DNA of 28,939 nucleotides, from the NCBI GenBank assembly GCA_964581825.1, contig CAZORB010000040.1:1-28939 (forward strand), in the 5' to 3' direction. Below are positions 1 through 12,000 of this stretch, one piece after another (position 1 is the stretch's first letter; each line of letters starts with the position of its first letter). The position numbers and the translations under genes were made by a program. This DNA comes from SYIM01 sp964581825. Lineage in GTDB: Bacteria > Pseudomonadota > Gammaproteobacteria > Burkholderiales > Burkholderiaceae_E. The notes under the pieces are model-generated. The model was not told the DNA's origin and did not search any database. It saw only the letters and a list, made by a program, of their open reading frames with translations.

Positions 1-3000
1 CGCCATCGATCTGCGCGTTCACCGTGATCGCGCCCGACACCGCCTCCAGCCTCACTGAGCCCGCGCCCGCTGCCTGCACCGGTGCGAGGATTCCGAGAGC
101 GCCGGTGGTGGTGGCGCTGGCGCGCACCACGACTGCGCCACCGGCGGCGGCCGTGATCCCGGACAGGCTCGCGCTATCGCCCGTTCGCACCGGGTCAATG
201 GTGCCGTCAGTACGCACCCGTCGTGCCGTGATCGCATCGATCTGCTCAATGCTCAGGCCGTTGTTTTCCGTGACAAACACGCCCCCGGCGTTGGCCCGGA
301 CCGCCAGGCGCGAAACGCTGATTTCCAAGGGGTCTGTGCTCTCACCGATACCCAGGGCAGACTCAAGGCGCAGGGCTCCGGCACTTATGTTGAGCAGCAC
401 CGGCGCGGCAGCGAGATCGGCATCAGTAATAGCGCCGGTCGTCGAGACGACGCTGACATCACCCGTGCCGGCATCGAGAAGCCCCAAGGCCACGGCGCCG
501 AGCGCCTGAAGCCGAATCGATCCGGTATTAACGTTACCCGTGGTTCCGCGCGCGCTGATCTGGCTGCCAGGCGCCATCGCGATACCGCCCGCAACCGCCA
601 GCAGCTCGATCGTGGAGGTGCCCCCAGCCACCTTCAGTTCGCTACTTGCTGCGCTGAGACTGATGCCATCGGGACCGATCACGCTGAGGTTGCCCTTCGC
701 GGTCGTCACCGGTGCAGTGAACGCAACGGTGTCGTTCGCGTCACCGTCGCTGATTGTGGTGGTGCCCGCTGAGAGGCGCAGATTGCCGATCGCCCCGGTT
801 GACGCGATCGTCGACAGCACGGACAGCCCACCGTCCTTTGCCTCAATCACCAGCGTGCCATCGGTGCCAGCCAGTGCGATGCCGTCGCCCCCGACAACTA
901 GCGCCGTCGTTTCATCGACATACAGCCCGCCAGAGACGGTATTGACCGCACTGAGCGTTCCAATGCGCGTGCGTAGCGGCAACGCCGACGAGCCGATGCC
1001 CTGGCTCGCTTCCAGCGTGACCGTCGACGCATCGCCGTCGAGATGATGGAGGCCATTGAAACCCGCTGCCCCCGCAATCCGCCCGGTCTGGTCGGCTGCG
1101 GCTGATGTTCCCGCGGCGGCTCGATCAGCCTTCAACGCGATCGCGGTTCGGGCCTGAATCAGCGCGAGCGTAAGATTATCGCCCGCCTCCAGCGTGACCG
1201 TACCGGTGGTGGCGCCACCGAAGCTTGCGTCAATGGTGGCTGCGGCTGTCATGTCAATCGACCGCGCCGCGCGCACAGTCACCGCGCCCCCCTCGGAACG
1301 AAGTGCGGTTTGTAGCGATACGCTGCCACCCTGTGCGGTCAGCCGAACCTCAGTGGGGTCCTCGGCCCAGGCGATTCCCGCACCGCTCACCACAATGTCG
1401 CCCGCCGCATTCAGCGCAATACCGCCACTCAGCGATTTAACCGCCTGGAGCACATTGAGCGCACTGCCTGATCCGCCTGCGGAAACGGTAATCTGATTCG
1501 AGCTCGAGGTGCTGCGACTATCCACGCCCGTACCGGTGGCCGCCAGCGTGATTGAACCCGCCTCGGTGGTAATGGTGATGTCACCACCCGTGGCAGCCGT
1601 CTGCTGCACGCGCGATACCGTGAGGTTGCCGGTGATGTCACTGGAAAAGAACGTGTTGGTGCGCGCCAGTACATTGACCAGCGCCGCGTTCGAACCCACA
1701 TTCTGCAGATCCAGCGTATTGATCTGCACATGCGGCAGCGACACGCCCAGGGCGGCGCGAACCCTAAGCTCGTTGGCTCGCAGCGGCTCGGTCAGCAGCG
1801 TATCGCCACCTGAGGGCGGTGCAGTCTGAGCAATGGCACCCGCATGCGAATACAGGTCGAGCAGGCCGGCGCCGTCGGCACCACGACGCCCCGCCTCAAC
1901 GGTGTTCAGTAGCGTGATGCCGTTTCGCGTATCGAGCCGAATGGACCCATCCACCGCGAACACGTAATCGGGATTGGTGAAGTCTTCAACCCGAATTGAA
2001 CCGCCGTACACCTCCAGATCGGTCTCGATTGTGTAGACATCGCGGCTATTCATACCGCCGATCCGAACCGGGTTCAGCGCATCGGCTCTGGCGTGACCAT
2101 CCCCGCCCACATGCCCGACAATCACCTTGCTGAAGCTGCCGGTTTCAATCTTGCTGAGTTGAACGAGCGACAGATTCAGCGTGCCGGTTGCGCTGCCAGG
2201 CGGCGAGGCCAGCGTGATGCCCCGTGTCAGCGATGTGGGGCGCAGCGTAATGGTTGAGCCAGCCTCGGTCGCAAGAATCGCATCCTCGCTGTTGGGTAGT
2301 GTGATGCTGTCAGCTTCCAGCGTGATGTGGCCGGGTCCGCTCGACCCCTGCCCGGCGAGCGTCACGATGCTGCTCAGACCGAAGTTGATCTGCGAGGCGC
2401 CCTGCACGGTCAGTTTGCCGCCCTGATTGATCGTCACATTTTTTGCGAAGGTGACGTTGCCCGAGGCCTGAATCATCAGGTCGCCATTGACGACCACGCT
2501 CTCATCGAAAGTCACATCGGTCGCGCGAACGATGACCAGTTCATTGAGCGGGGTCGTATTACCCACCGGACCTTCGACCCGTATGAATGAGTTCGCACTC
2601 AGGTTCAGCACATCACGGGCTGTTCCCGAGGGATCGGCGTTGATGCTGCCGGACCCCGCCACCCCTGGCGATCGCTGGATGTCGAGATGGTTGGCCGAGG
2701 TGATCGAGCTCGTACCTTGTACGATCACCGAATCAAAAATATCCATGGGCCCCTCGGTTGCCGTCAGGCTGGAGTTATTCAGATAAGTGGTGTGACCCGA
2801 TCCGTGAATCGTTACCGCGGTCGCGCGAAGCGCGGAGTGGTCCACCACAACCTCGCCCCCTGGCTGTGGCGTGATCAAAACCAGCGGGTCACTAAATTCA
2901 GCATTGGTCGTAATCGCGATTCGATGCGCGCCGGTCTCGCTGCCAATTTCGATTCGTTTGAATCCGTCCTGCAGTCGTGCGATCTCCTGCAGATTCAGAG

Positions 3001-6000
3001 ACAGCCCGGTTCCGGCGCCTGTGGACTCGATCGTGATCGGATGACTGGATTCGGCGGGTCGAATCGCCAGGATGGCCCCCGCGCTGCGAACTGTCTGGCC
3101 AATATCAAGTCGATTGCCCGCCAGCACCACATCCTCGCCAGCGGCATCAATTGGCGCTGCGATCACCTGGCTTGAATCGGCACTGCGGTCGAGATTGACC
3201 ACATCGGTGTAACCACCGCTCGAGCCCCCTGCGTATACCTTCGCGCTGCGCAAGGTGATGAGCGCGATGTCCTCACGCTCGGCACTGTCAACGGTGACCT
3301 GTACCGCATCCACGACCAGCGCGAGGGGGCTGGCGAGCCAGCCGCGCGAATCATCGGTGGGCAGTCGCTGAAAACGCGTGGTGAACACGCCATCGTTGAC
3401 CAGGCCTCCGTCGACGCCAACGCGTTGACCGATCTCACCCTTCGCGCGAATCACGACATCGCCTGCGCTTGAGTAGATCATCGGAGTGTCGGCGGGTCTG
3501 AGCACCAACCCGTTGGTAACACCCTGCAGCTGCGCATTGACATCGTTTGGCGCAATCACCGCGCGCAGCGCGCCCCGTGCCTTGAACGCTATCTGTGAGC
3601 GACCCGCGCCGTCGGCAATGGTGAGAACACTGCCGGTCGCCAGCGCGGTGTAGAGCGGCACTCCACCACCATCGCTTGCGGCATTCAGCACATCAGCGAG
3701 CGCTGAGGCGATCCTCGCCTGGACAGCCGCACGGGACATCGTTGCGTCAAACGTTACCTGCGCACCGAAGCGCCGGATCACCGTACCCTCGGTCAATACA
3801 AGTTCAAAGCTTGCGCCGCTGTCTGGCAGTTCGGGCGCAAGCGCAGACAAATCGACAACGCGGTCATCGCTTGTGCTGCCACTGGCTGCGGTGGCATTCT
3901 GCGCCACCAGCAACTGGTTGACCGAGTCAGCGCCAGTGACCGTCAGACCGTATTTGCCCTGCCGCACCGTCCAATCGGCACGCGAGTCAAATACCGCGGG
4001 GCTCGCGCCGGCACCAGTGCGTACCCAGCTGTCTGTTGTGGGATCAAGCAGCACCGAGCCTTCTGGGGCACTGAGCGTTGCGCTGCCATGGCCTGCAAGC
4101 AGGATGCTCGCGCTGAACACAATATTGTCGGACTCAGAGGTGAGCGAGGCGCCGCCCGCCTTGAGCTTGAGGTCGTTCCGCAGTTGAATCGGTGCGTTGG
4201 ACCCCGCACCCAGCAGGCTCAGATTTCCCTGCGTAATGCTCACCTCGCCGCTTACCGTCAGGGCGCCACCACGGCTCTCAATTGCCACATCCCCACGGTT
4301 CTGGGTGATGCCGTCGATGCTGAGGCTACCGAGGTCTGCGATATGAATCGACCCGGTTCCGGTATTGGTGATGGTGAGACGCGCAACCGAGGTTTCCACC
4401 GGCTGCGCTGCCGTCCCAACGCCCGATCCAGAATTGATCCTGAGCGTGGCGTTAGGCGCCACTATCGACTGGCCAGAATCAACAACGCTTTGCACACGGC
4501 CACCAGCGGTCAGCAGCAACTCAGTGTGGTTGCTCGCGACCTGCGCCACGGAAATGTCACCCCCCGCGGTCAGCGTGATCAGGCCGGTTCCTGAACTGAT
4601 GCGCGCATCGCTCGCCATCACAAGATGGCCCATACCCGCGTTGATACCGATTGGGCCGGCTGTGCTGACAAGCCGTGCCGCATCGGCGAACGACACACCC
4701 CCCTGCGCCTGAATCGAGATACCACCTGTCGTGCCTAAAACGGATATCGGCTGACGAATTGCAACCGCGCCCGCTACCGACCTGAGTACTACGCTGTTGT
4801 CCTGGGCGAGAGACAGCGCACCATCCAGCGACAGCGCACCCTGGGTCTGTACCGATACAGGCGACTGCGATGCAATTGATACCAGAGACAGGTCGCGTGT
4901 CCCCGTGTTCACCAGGTTGATCGCACCGCCTGCGGTCAGCGCCATCGAGGTGGCATCGACCCGACCGCTCAGGCCGCCGGACGCCACAACCGTGATCGCG
5001 CCGAACTGCGCAGGCGTCGGCGTTGAACCGAACTCAACCGTACCGGTGGCGTAGAGCGTCAGGCTGCCGCCGGTGCCCGTGAGCGAATCAATCCGCAGGT
5101 TACCGGTGACCGACAGCGTCAGATCACCGCCCGCCATATCCAGACTGGATACGATCAGGTTGCCGGTCTGCGTGATCGACAGATCGCCCGGGCCCGTCAT
5201 ATCAATATCGAGCGATCCCACCTGCGACGTGATCGACAGCGACTCTTTCGATGTCACCTCAAGTTCGCCAGCGGTGATCAGTCCGCCTAATGCAATGCCG
5301 CCTGATTCGGCACTGAGGATCAGCTTGCCGGTGCTTCCGACGTCTATTGCATCGACCACGACCAGATCGCCCGACTGGGTGAGTGAGCCGGCGGTGAGTG
5401 TCAGCGTCTGTCCAGCGACGGTCGGAAGCGCCACCACGCTAAGACTGCCCGTTGCTGACAGCCCAGGGAAGGAGGCACCGGCGGGCAACTCTGGAACGAT
5501 CAGCACATAGTCGCCCGTGATGGGCGGCGGCAGACCGCCGCTAGACACCGCAGGATCCTCAGAGCGACCTGTGGCCTGAAAGGCTGTATTGGCCGCTTTA
5601 GCCGTGAGCGTGAGCATTGCCCCGGAGGCCACCGCGGTTGCAGTGGCCCCCGCGCTGATCTGAGAGGCTAGCGCACCTGTCACCGTGGCCCAGCTCTGGC
5701 CAGCAAGCGCGCGGACGGTGTAGGTAGCACTGCTGCCGCCCTGGGACACCGTGACCTTGTAGTCGACGCCTGGCTTCACATCGCCGCTGAAGCTCACCGT
5801 AGAAACCTGCGTGGCAGACGTTCCCGCCGTGACCGTCGTGCTGGTCTGCACCACCCCCGGGGTCTGCTGCGGCTGACCGCGGACAAAGTCGATGGAGTCC
5901 ATGACGAACCGGGTGTTCGTAAGCTTGGCGGTCAATACGATCCGAACCACTGACCCGGGCGCAGAGGTATCTCGCGCCGCCGTCATCGTGAGCGATCCGT

Positions 6001-9000
6001 TTGCGTTGATAGCGCTGATCAGGCGGTCGGCCAGCGTGATCATCGTATCGTTGGCGATCGCATTGACGGATACCGTCGTCAGTGCATTCACTGATGCGCC
6101 AAGAGCCACTGACAGTCGGTCGCCTGCCTGTGGTACGAGGGATGACGCCAGATCGAGCCGTCTTTGCTCGAACGCCGACTGACCAGCGATCGCGGTAACC
6201 GAGCCTACCGACAGTGCAGGATCACGGTCGCGGGCAGTCGACGCTGTGGTGAAGGCGGTTGTCTTTGCGATGTCGAGCCCCGGCGCGGTGCTGGCGGTTT
6301 GCGCCACCTGGGTGACCGTGAGGGCGGGCAGCGCGGTCTGAATTTGCGAGGCCAGGTCGGCCACCACATCGACCCACCCCGCAGTCTCGGTTCGCGTCAC
6401 CTCAAGCGTTGCTGTGATATCGCGATTGACCGCTTTCGCCGTGAGCAGTAACGTGCGCGCCGCGTTGACATCGCCTGGACTGGCTGCGGCCGCGCTGACC
6501 AGCGCGGAGCTGGCATTGACTCGCGCCATCACCGAACCCGAACCAGTCTTCAGAAGTGAATCCCAGGTGCTTCCGGTGACCGGTGCAAAGCCGTAGGTTT
6601 CGGTGACAGTTCGGCCATTGATGACTGCGCTCAGTTTCAGCTGGAACACTTCCCCCGCTGCGATCGACGTTGACAGGGTATCCGCCAATTCGAAGCGAAG
6701 AATTTCCGCTGCCGCTGCGCCTGGCGCCTGTGTGGTGGTGACCGTGCCACGGCCGCTCACCGCACGGGTCGCGGTGCCGCTGGTGGTAAAGGTCTGCCCA
6801 TCCACCGACACGGAGTATTCGCGCGCCGAATCGGGTGCGGCTGAGAGATAACGCAGGCTGGCCAACTGGCCGCTGGGTGACCCCGGTACCGTGGCCACCG
6901 ATACCAGTCCCGCACCTTCCACCGACAGCGTTGGTACGAACACCACGTTGGTCTGGTTCGCTTCGAGCCGCAGACGCCCGCTGACGACCGAGACGTCGGC
7001 TTCATCAATGAGCGGGTGCGCCACTGCGAGCAGCCGTCCCAATTCAGCCAGAACAGCAGCGCGCGTTGGAAACAGCGCCGACGCGGTCACCGAAACCTGG
7101 GTTTCCGAGGCGACACCGCCAATCGCGGCAAGCTTGAGCCGATAGACGTAGCCCGGGCGAAAGACATCGACCTCGATATCGCTGATCTGTTCGGCGGTGG
7201 CGCTTGCAGCCTGGACGGTGGTCACGGCTGTGCTGACCGTCTCGTCAAAGGTCAGGTCTGCGCTGACAGGCTGCCTGGCGTTGGCGACTTCCGCGGTCAT
7301 CGTCATCACGGGCACAGCGGGAGAAGGCGAAATGCTCTGAACGCCCGCGCCGACCGGCATCCCAAGCGAGAGCGTCACCGGCGGCACCAGGGTGCCTGCG
7401 CCATCGACATCCACGGTTACCTTCAGCCCTATAACCGCATGCCCGGTTGGAAGCGCGAGTGCGTTAAATGCTGTCTGCAAGTCGGCGAAGGGCACGACAA
7501 CCTTACCGCTGCTCAATGTGTCGGTCAGCGTGAGTGTCCGTTCTGTAAGCGACGTACTCTGGTCTGTGGTGACAGTAGGCGTTGCGTCGACAAGCGCCTT
7601 ATAGACTCGCGTCGCGGTACTGGTAAGCGCACCACCCGCCAGCGACAGCTCCAGAGCCGCACTCGTGGCGTTGTACTGCGCCGCCACGGGCATGCTCACG
7701 CTAACCAGCGTTGCCAGCCCATCGTAGAGCGGATGCGCCCGCACAAGCGCTGCCAGCGCACTCACCACTTCAGGCAGCGTATCCAGCGCGGGGTTAGCGG
7801 AATCCGCGCGAACGGTCAGTGTCTGAGCAGAAATCGATGACAGCGCTGGCGTCCGTGACCCAGCATCGTTATCCGCCATGGCGCCCAGCGTCAGCGTGTA
7901 GTCGGCGCCATCAACAAATTGCCCAAACGAGACCTCCGCCGCCTGCGTCACCGTGGTTCCCGCCTGCGTCACCACCGCGGTCCCGCTTACCGCTGTTGTG
8001 CGAAGCGAGGTTGGCACCAGGCTGTAGACACTCGGTGCCGATACGGTAAATGGCTGATTGGCCTCACCCGTCAGGGTCAGCGTATCGCCGCTGCGCACCG
8101 CGGTCGCAATCGCAGGCAGCGCGGCGAGTTTGCGGCCAAGGCCCTCCAGCAGCCCCGCACGGGTGGCGGCCACCACCACACCCTCCACGGTTTCGCCTAC
8201 TGCGACTTCAACCGACGTGCCGTCAATGCTCACTGAAAGGCGGGTGGTGGGCGTTGCGCTCGGCGTAAGCGTCTGAGACAGGCTGATCTGCGAGACCTGG
8301 GCTCGGCTGACCCCCGCTTGCGTTGGAGTACTGCTGCTGGCAGCAACCGACGCGCCGGATGCGCCAAAGAGCGACTGCTGAATCTGCGAGGAGCCTTGCG
8401 GCGGGGTCAGCACGGAATCGGTAATGCGAACTTCGAACCCCAAGCCAGTGCCAGCGCCACGATCGCTGGCACTGGCAAGCTGTGCGTAGTCCAGTGTGCC
8501 GTCCTGGCGAATGCTTACATTAAAACCGAATGCGTCGGCGTCGGCGTCGTCATTACGCACCCACTGCGGGTCGGTGCCTGGAACACCCGTCAGATGGTTC
8601 ACCAGGGTCTTCCAGTCGGAGGCGAGAGGCAGCTGGTCTGTCCCCAGCTTCAGGGCCGGCAGTTCCCGGACAACGCCGCGAGCATCGAGAATGACGCGGT
8701 TGTAAGCCTTCTGCGCTCCCGTGATGGCGGCTGCTTCAACACGATCGACATACAGATCGCGGGCAGCCGACAGCGTGATATCCGCGCGGGCTGAGGCGGT
8801 ACCGTCTACGATGTTGTGTACATCGCGCACCCAGAGATAGCCGCCTGCAGCAATATCGATCGCGCCCTGCTCTGCCGCCACCTGCTCAACGTACAGGTTG
8901 TCGGACTCGTTGATCTGGATGCGTCCGCTGACTGATGAAATCGCTGTGACCGACTCGACCAGCGTGTTGATCTGAATGGCGTTGGTGGTTCGGACCTGCA

Positions 9001-12000
9001 GATCGTCCGCGATGAAAACCGAGGCGCCGTCGGAGCTGATCTGCTGAGCGCGGATATTCATGTCGTGGACTGCACCGATGATTCCACCGGTTACCGCCAG
9101 GCTGCCCCCCACCACCATGGATACGTTCTGAGCCCGGGAAAAGCCGCTCAGCCCGCCCACGAATCCGGACAGGGCGAGATCGCGAACGAACCCAGTCTGC
9201 GTGGGCTCGCGCATGCCTACGCGAACATCGATATCGCGTTGGGCGCGAAGCTCGAATTCGAGCGCTGGAAAGCTGATGACATCCACCCGAATATGTCCGG
9301 ACGCCTGTGTAACCGGCGTGAGCAGACTGCCATTGCCCTGATACAGGTTGACCGCTGAGGCGGTGTCCGTGAGCCCACGCGCGATAATCGTCACGTCATC
9401 AATTCGAGCGGTTCCGCCGCCGCGATGGACCAGGTTGCCCGACAGCAGAACATCGCGCGAAGACACCAGTTCGACGCGCTTGCGCGCGCTGATGGTCCCG
9501 TCAATGGACAGTACCTCGCCGGTTTCCAGAATGATCGAGTCGGATGTGAGATTGCCAGGCACCCGTCCGGTTCGATTGGCCGCGTCGGTACCGAACAGGT
9601 AGCGGGTCCCGGCTCGGTACTCAATCGCCTCATCCGCATTGAAAAATCGGTATAGGTCTACCGTGCCTGCAGGCGCGACAAAACCGACTGACCGGGTGTA
9701 CACCAGCGAATCGCTGGCATGCGGCGCCGTGCCGCCGCTTGGGAAGCTGGCCGGACGCGCAACCTTCACGTCTTCCGTGCTGCTTGCCAGACGAATATGT
9801 TCCGCGCGCACCAGCGCGGTCTCATCGACCAGCAGATTGCCCTGGGCTGCGATATCGACCCGGCTTGCGCCGCTCAGCGCGGTCTGCGCGCGCTTAACGA
9901 TGAGACCCTGCGCCTGCTCGCGCGCACCCTCCCGGTCGGACAACTGAATGCTGCCAGCCGAACTCACCAGATCAACGCTGTTCAGCGCGACCTCAAGCCC
10001 TTCGATACCTGTGCCGGCGGTGGCCTGCAGATGGTCGGCCACCAGATCCACCACGTCATCGAGGCCAGCCTCAGAGATTTGCCCCGTGGCGGTCAGCGTG
10101 ACGCGCCCCGCTGAGCTCACGCTGACAAGCGGCGCCGCCGGCACACCACTGGAGGGTGAGACCGAGACGGTCTCGCCCGATCCCAGGTAAATGCCCGCGA
10201 TCAGCTCGCCCACCATGAGATCGCCACCGGTCTGAATCGTGACATCCCGGCCGGCCAGATTCGACAGCAGCTTGAGTGATGACACCATGACCGAGGCCTG
10301 CGCCACCAGCGAGAAATCGCCGTTCAATACGGTGGTCGCGCGAACATCGAGTGTTCGGGTACCGGTCTGATTGAGTTCGACATCAGCCGCCGACTGGGTT
10401 TGCGCACTGACACTTCGAACCGTCGTATTCAGCGTGATCGCAGAGCCTGCATTCAGAACGAGCTCATCCGCGACGATCGCGGGCGCGCCAGCGCTCGCCC
10501 GGCGAATGGCGCCTTTCGAGACAATCTCAACATCACCGCGGTCCGGTGTGCTGACGGTGCCAATCACCACATCGGGCTGGGTCGCGCCCATGGCAGCACC
10601 GGTGCTGACCAGGCGGATGTCATTGCCGTCGGAAGTACCGCGCGCTCTGACTTCGGTGGCCAGGATTGCGCCACGGTTGACGATGGCTATCGCGCCGTCG
10701 AAGGCGTCCGCTCTGAATACTTCCAGGGTTCCAGTGTTGTTGAGCTCCAGATCGCCTGAGGCGGTCAGCCGCGCATCAAGCCGCGCGATCTGCGTGTTAA
10801 GCGCCAGACCGATCGCGCTCTGCGTACTGAGATTGGCGGCTCGTACCTGGCCCTGCAGCAGCCCTGCAGTGGCGCTGCCACTTGCCCCTCGCGTCTGCGC
10901 AATCCGGCCTGCCTGAGCGGACAGATCGACGGTGGTGCCCTCCCCCTGCGCCGATATAAGCGACCCATCGAACTGCAGATGACCACCCAGCGCACCCGCC
11001 TGCACACGAATCAGGCTGAGGTCAGCGGTGGTAAGCAGCTGCGCATTGACGCCTGCTGCAACCCCGCCAAATTGTGTAACGGCATGCTGACCCGCCAGAA
11101 CCCGGATGAGATCGTTTGCCCGCACCGAAGCGTTAAGCGACAGTGCGCCCCCCGCGCTGGTTTCGACACTCAGCGTATCGGCGAGCGCGGGTAGCACGGC
11201 GGTCGACGGCGCAGCATCCGTGCCGATGACCCCGGCAAGCTTCATCGCGGCGCCCGACTGCAGATCAATGTCGCGCGCACTCAGGTAGGCTGAATCGGCG
11301 AGCGCCAATGTTCCCGTCGCTTCCAGCCGCAGCTGATCACCCGCCAGCAGGCGAACCACCGACGGCAGCTGTGCGCTCTGCGCGAGCCCGCCTTCCACAT
11401 TGAGCGCCCCGCGTGTCTGCAGGCTCAGATCATCGACGGCAGTGAGCACCCCGCTGACGCTTGCGTTGCCACCCGCCTCAATCGAGATTGATTGAGCACT
11501 GACCGCAATGCTTGAGTAACCCGCAGCCGATACGGTTTCAGACTGCTGACCGATCGAGGTGCGCGTGAGTGTTTCAGAGCCCAGCAGCGGCTGCCGCTCC
11601 CAGACGGTCTGATCTTCAAAGATGGGAATCAGCACCTCACGGGTGATCGGCGCCCAGACTTCGCGCATTCCCATCACATCCTCAGCACGCCAGGTCAGCT
11701 GGTAGCCGAGCTGCAGACGCTGGTCATAGATTTTTTTGGTTTTCGAGGTCCAGGTGTAGGTGTAGTCGTTGAAGTCTTCGAAGATTTTTCCGTCGATCCG
11801 GTTTCTACTCTGCACGTAGATGTACAGATCGTCGCCTTTTCCTTTCCTTGCCTCTGATCCTTTCATGTACTGAACGGTTGCCTGAATCTGATCGGCCCCG
11901 ACCGCAATCATTGCGTCGAGCGAGTATTCGCTCCAGTCGGACTCCACGCCCCAGTACTCGCTTACGTCATGGCCACTGGCCACCACCTGAAGAATCCCGT

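Larger units (their letters stand above)
1..5540 (-). other. FHA-like beta-helix block 4, running off the window
   Basis: Fragment residues about 7801-9646. Strands such as G-K-L-I-L-S-A-E-S-G-G-I-A-L-G-G, D-L-S-I-T-Q-T-G-N-L-I-V-S-S-L, G-L-I-T-L-T-A-G-G-D-I-S-V-A and G-N-L-S-V-I-G-P-D-G-I-S-L fill the block. It has one insert (3540-4080) and two L-x-L-x-x-x-x-[IL]-x-x-[LI] motifs. It still reads as beta-helix at base 2 (A-V-S-G-A-I-T-V-N-A-Q-I-D-G), so the protein continues C-terminally past the window. Confidence 0.75.

Noticed and set aside
11725..11745. T run that might be a rho-independent terminator.
   Set aside because: It encodes Lys codons of the S-K-T-K-K-I-Y stretch on the minus strand, no GC-rich stem precedes it, and the coding frame continues on both sides.
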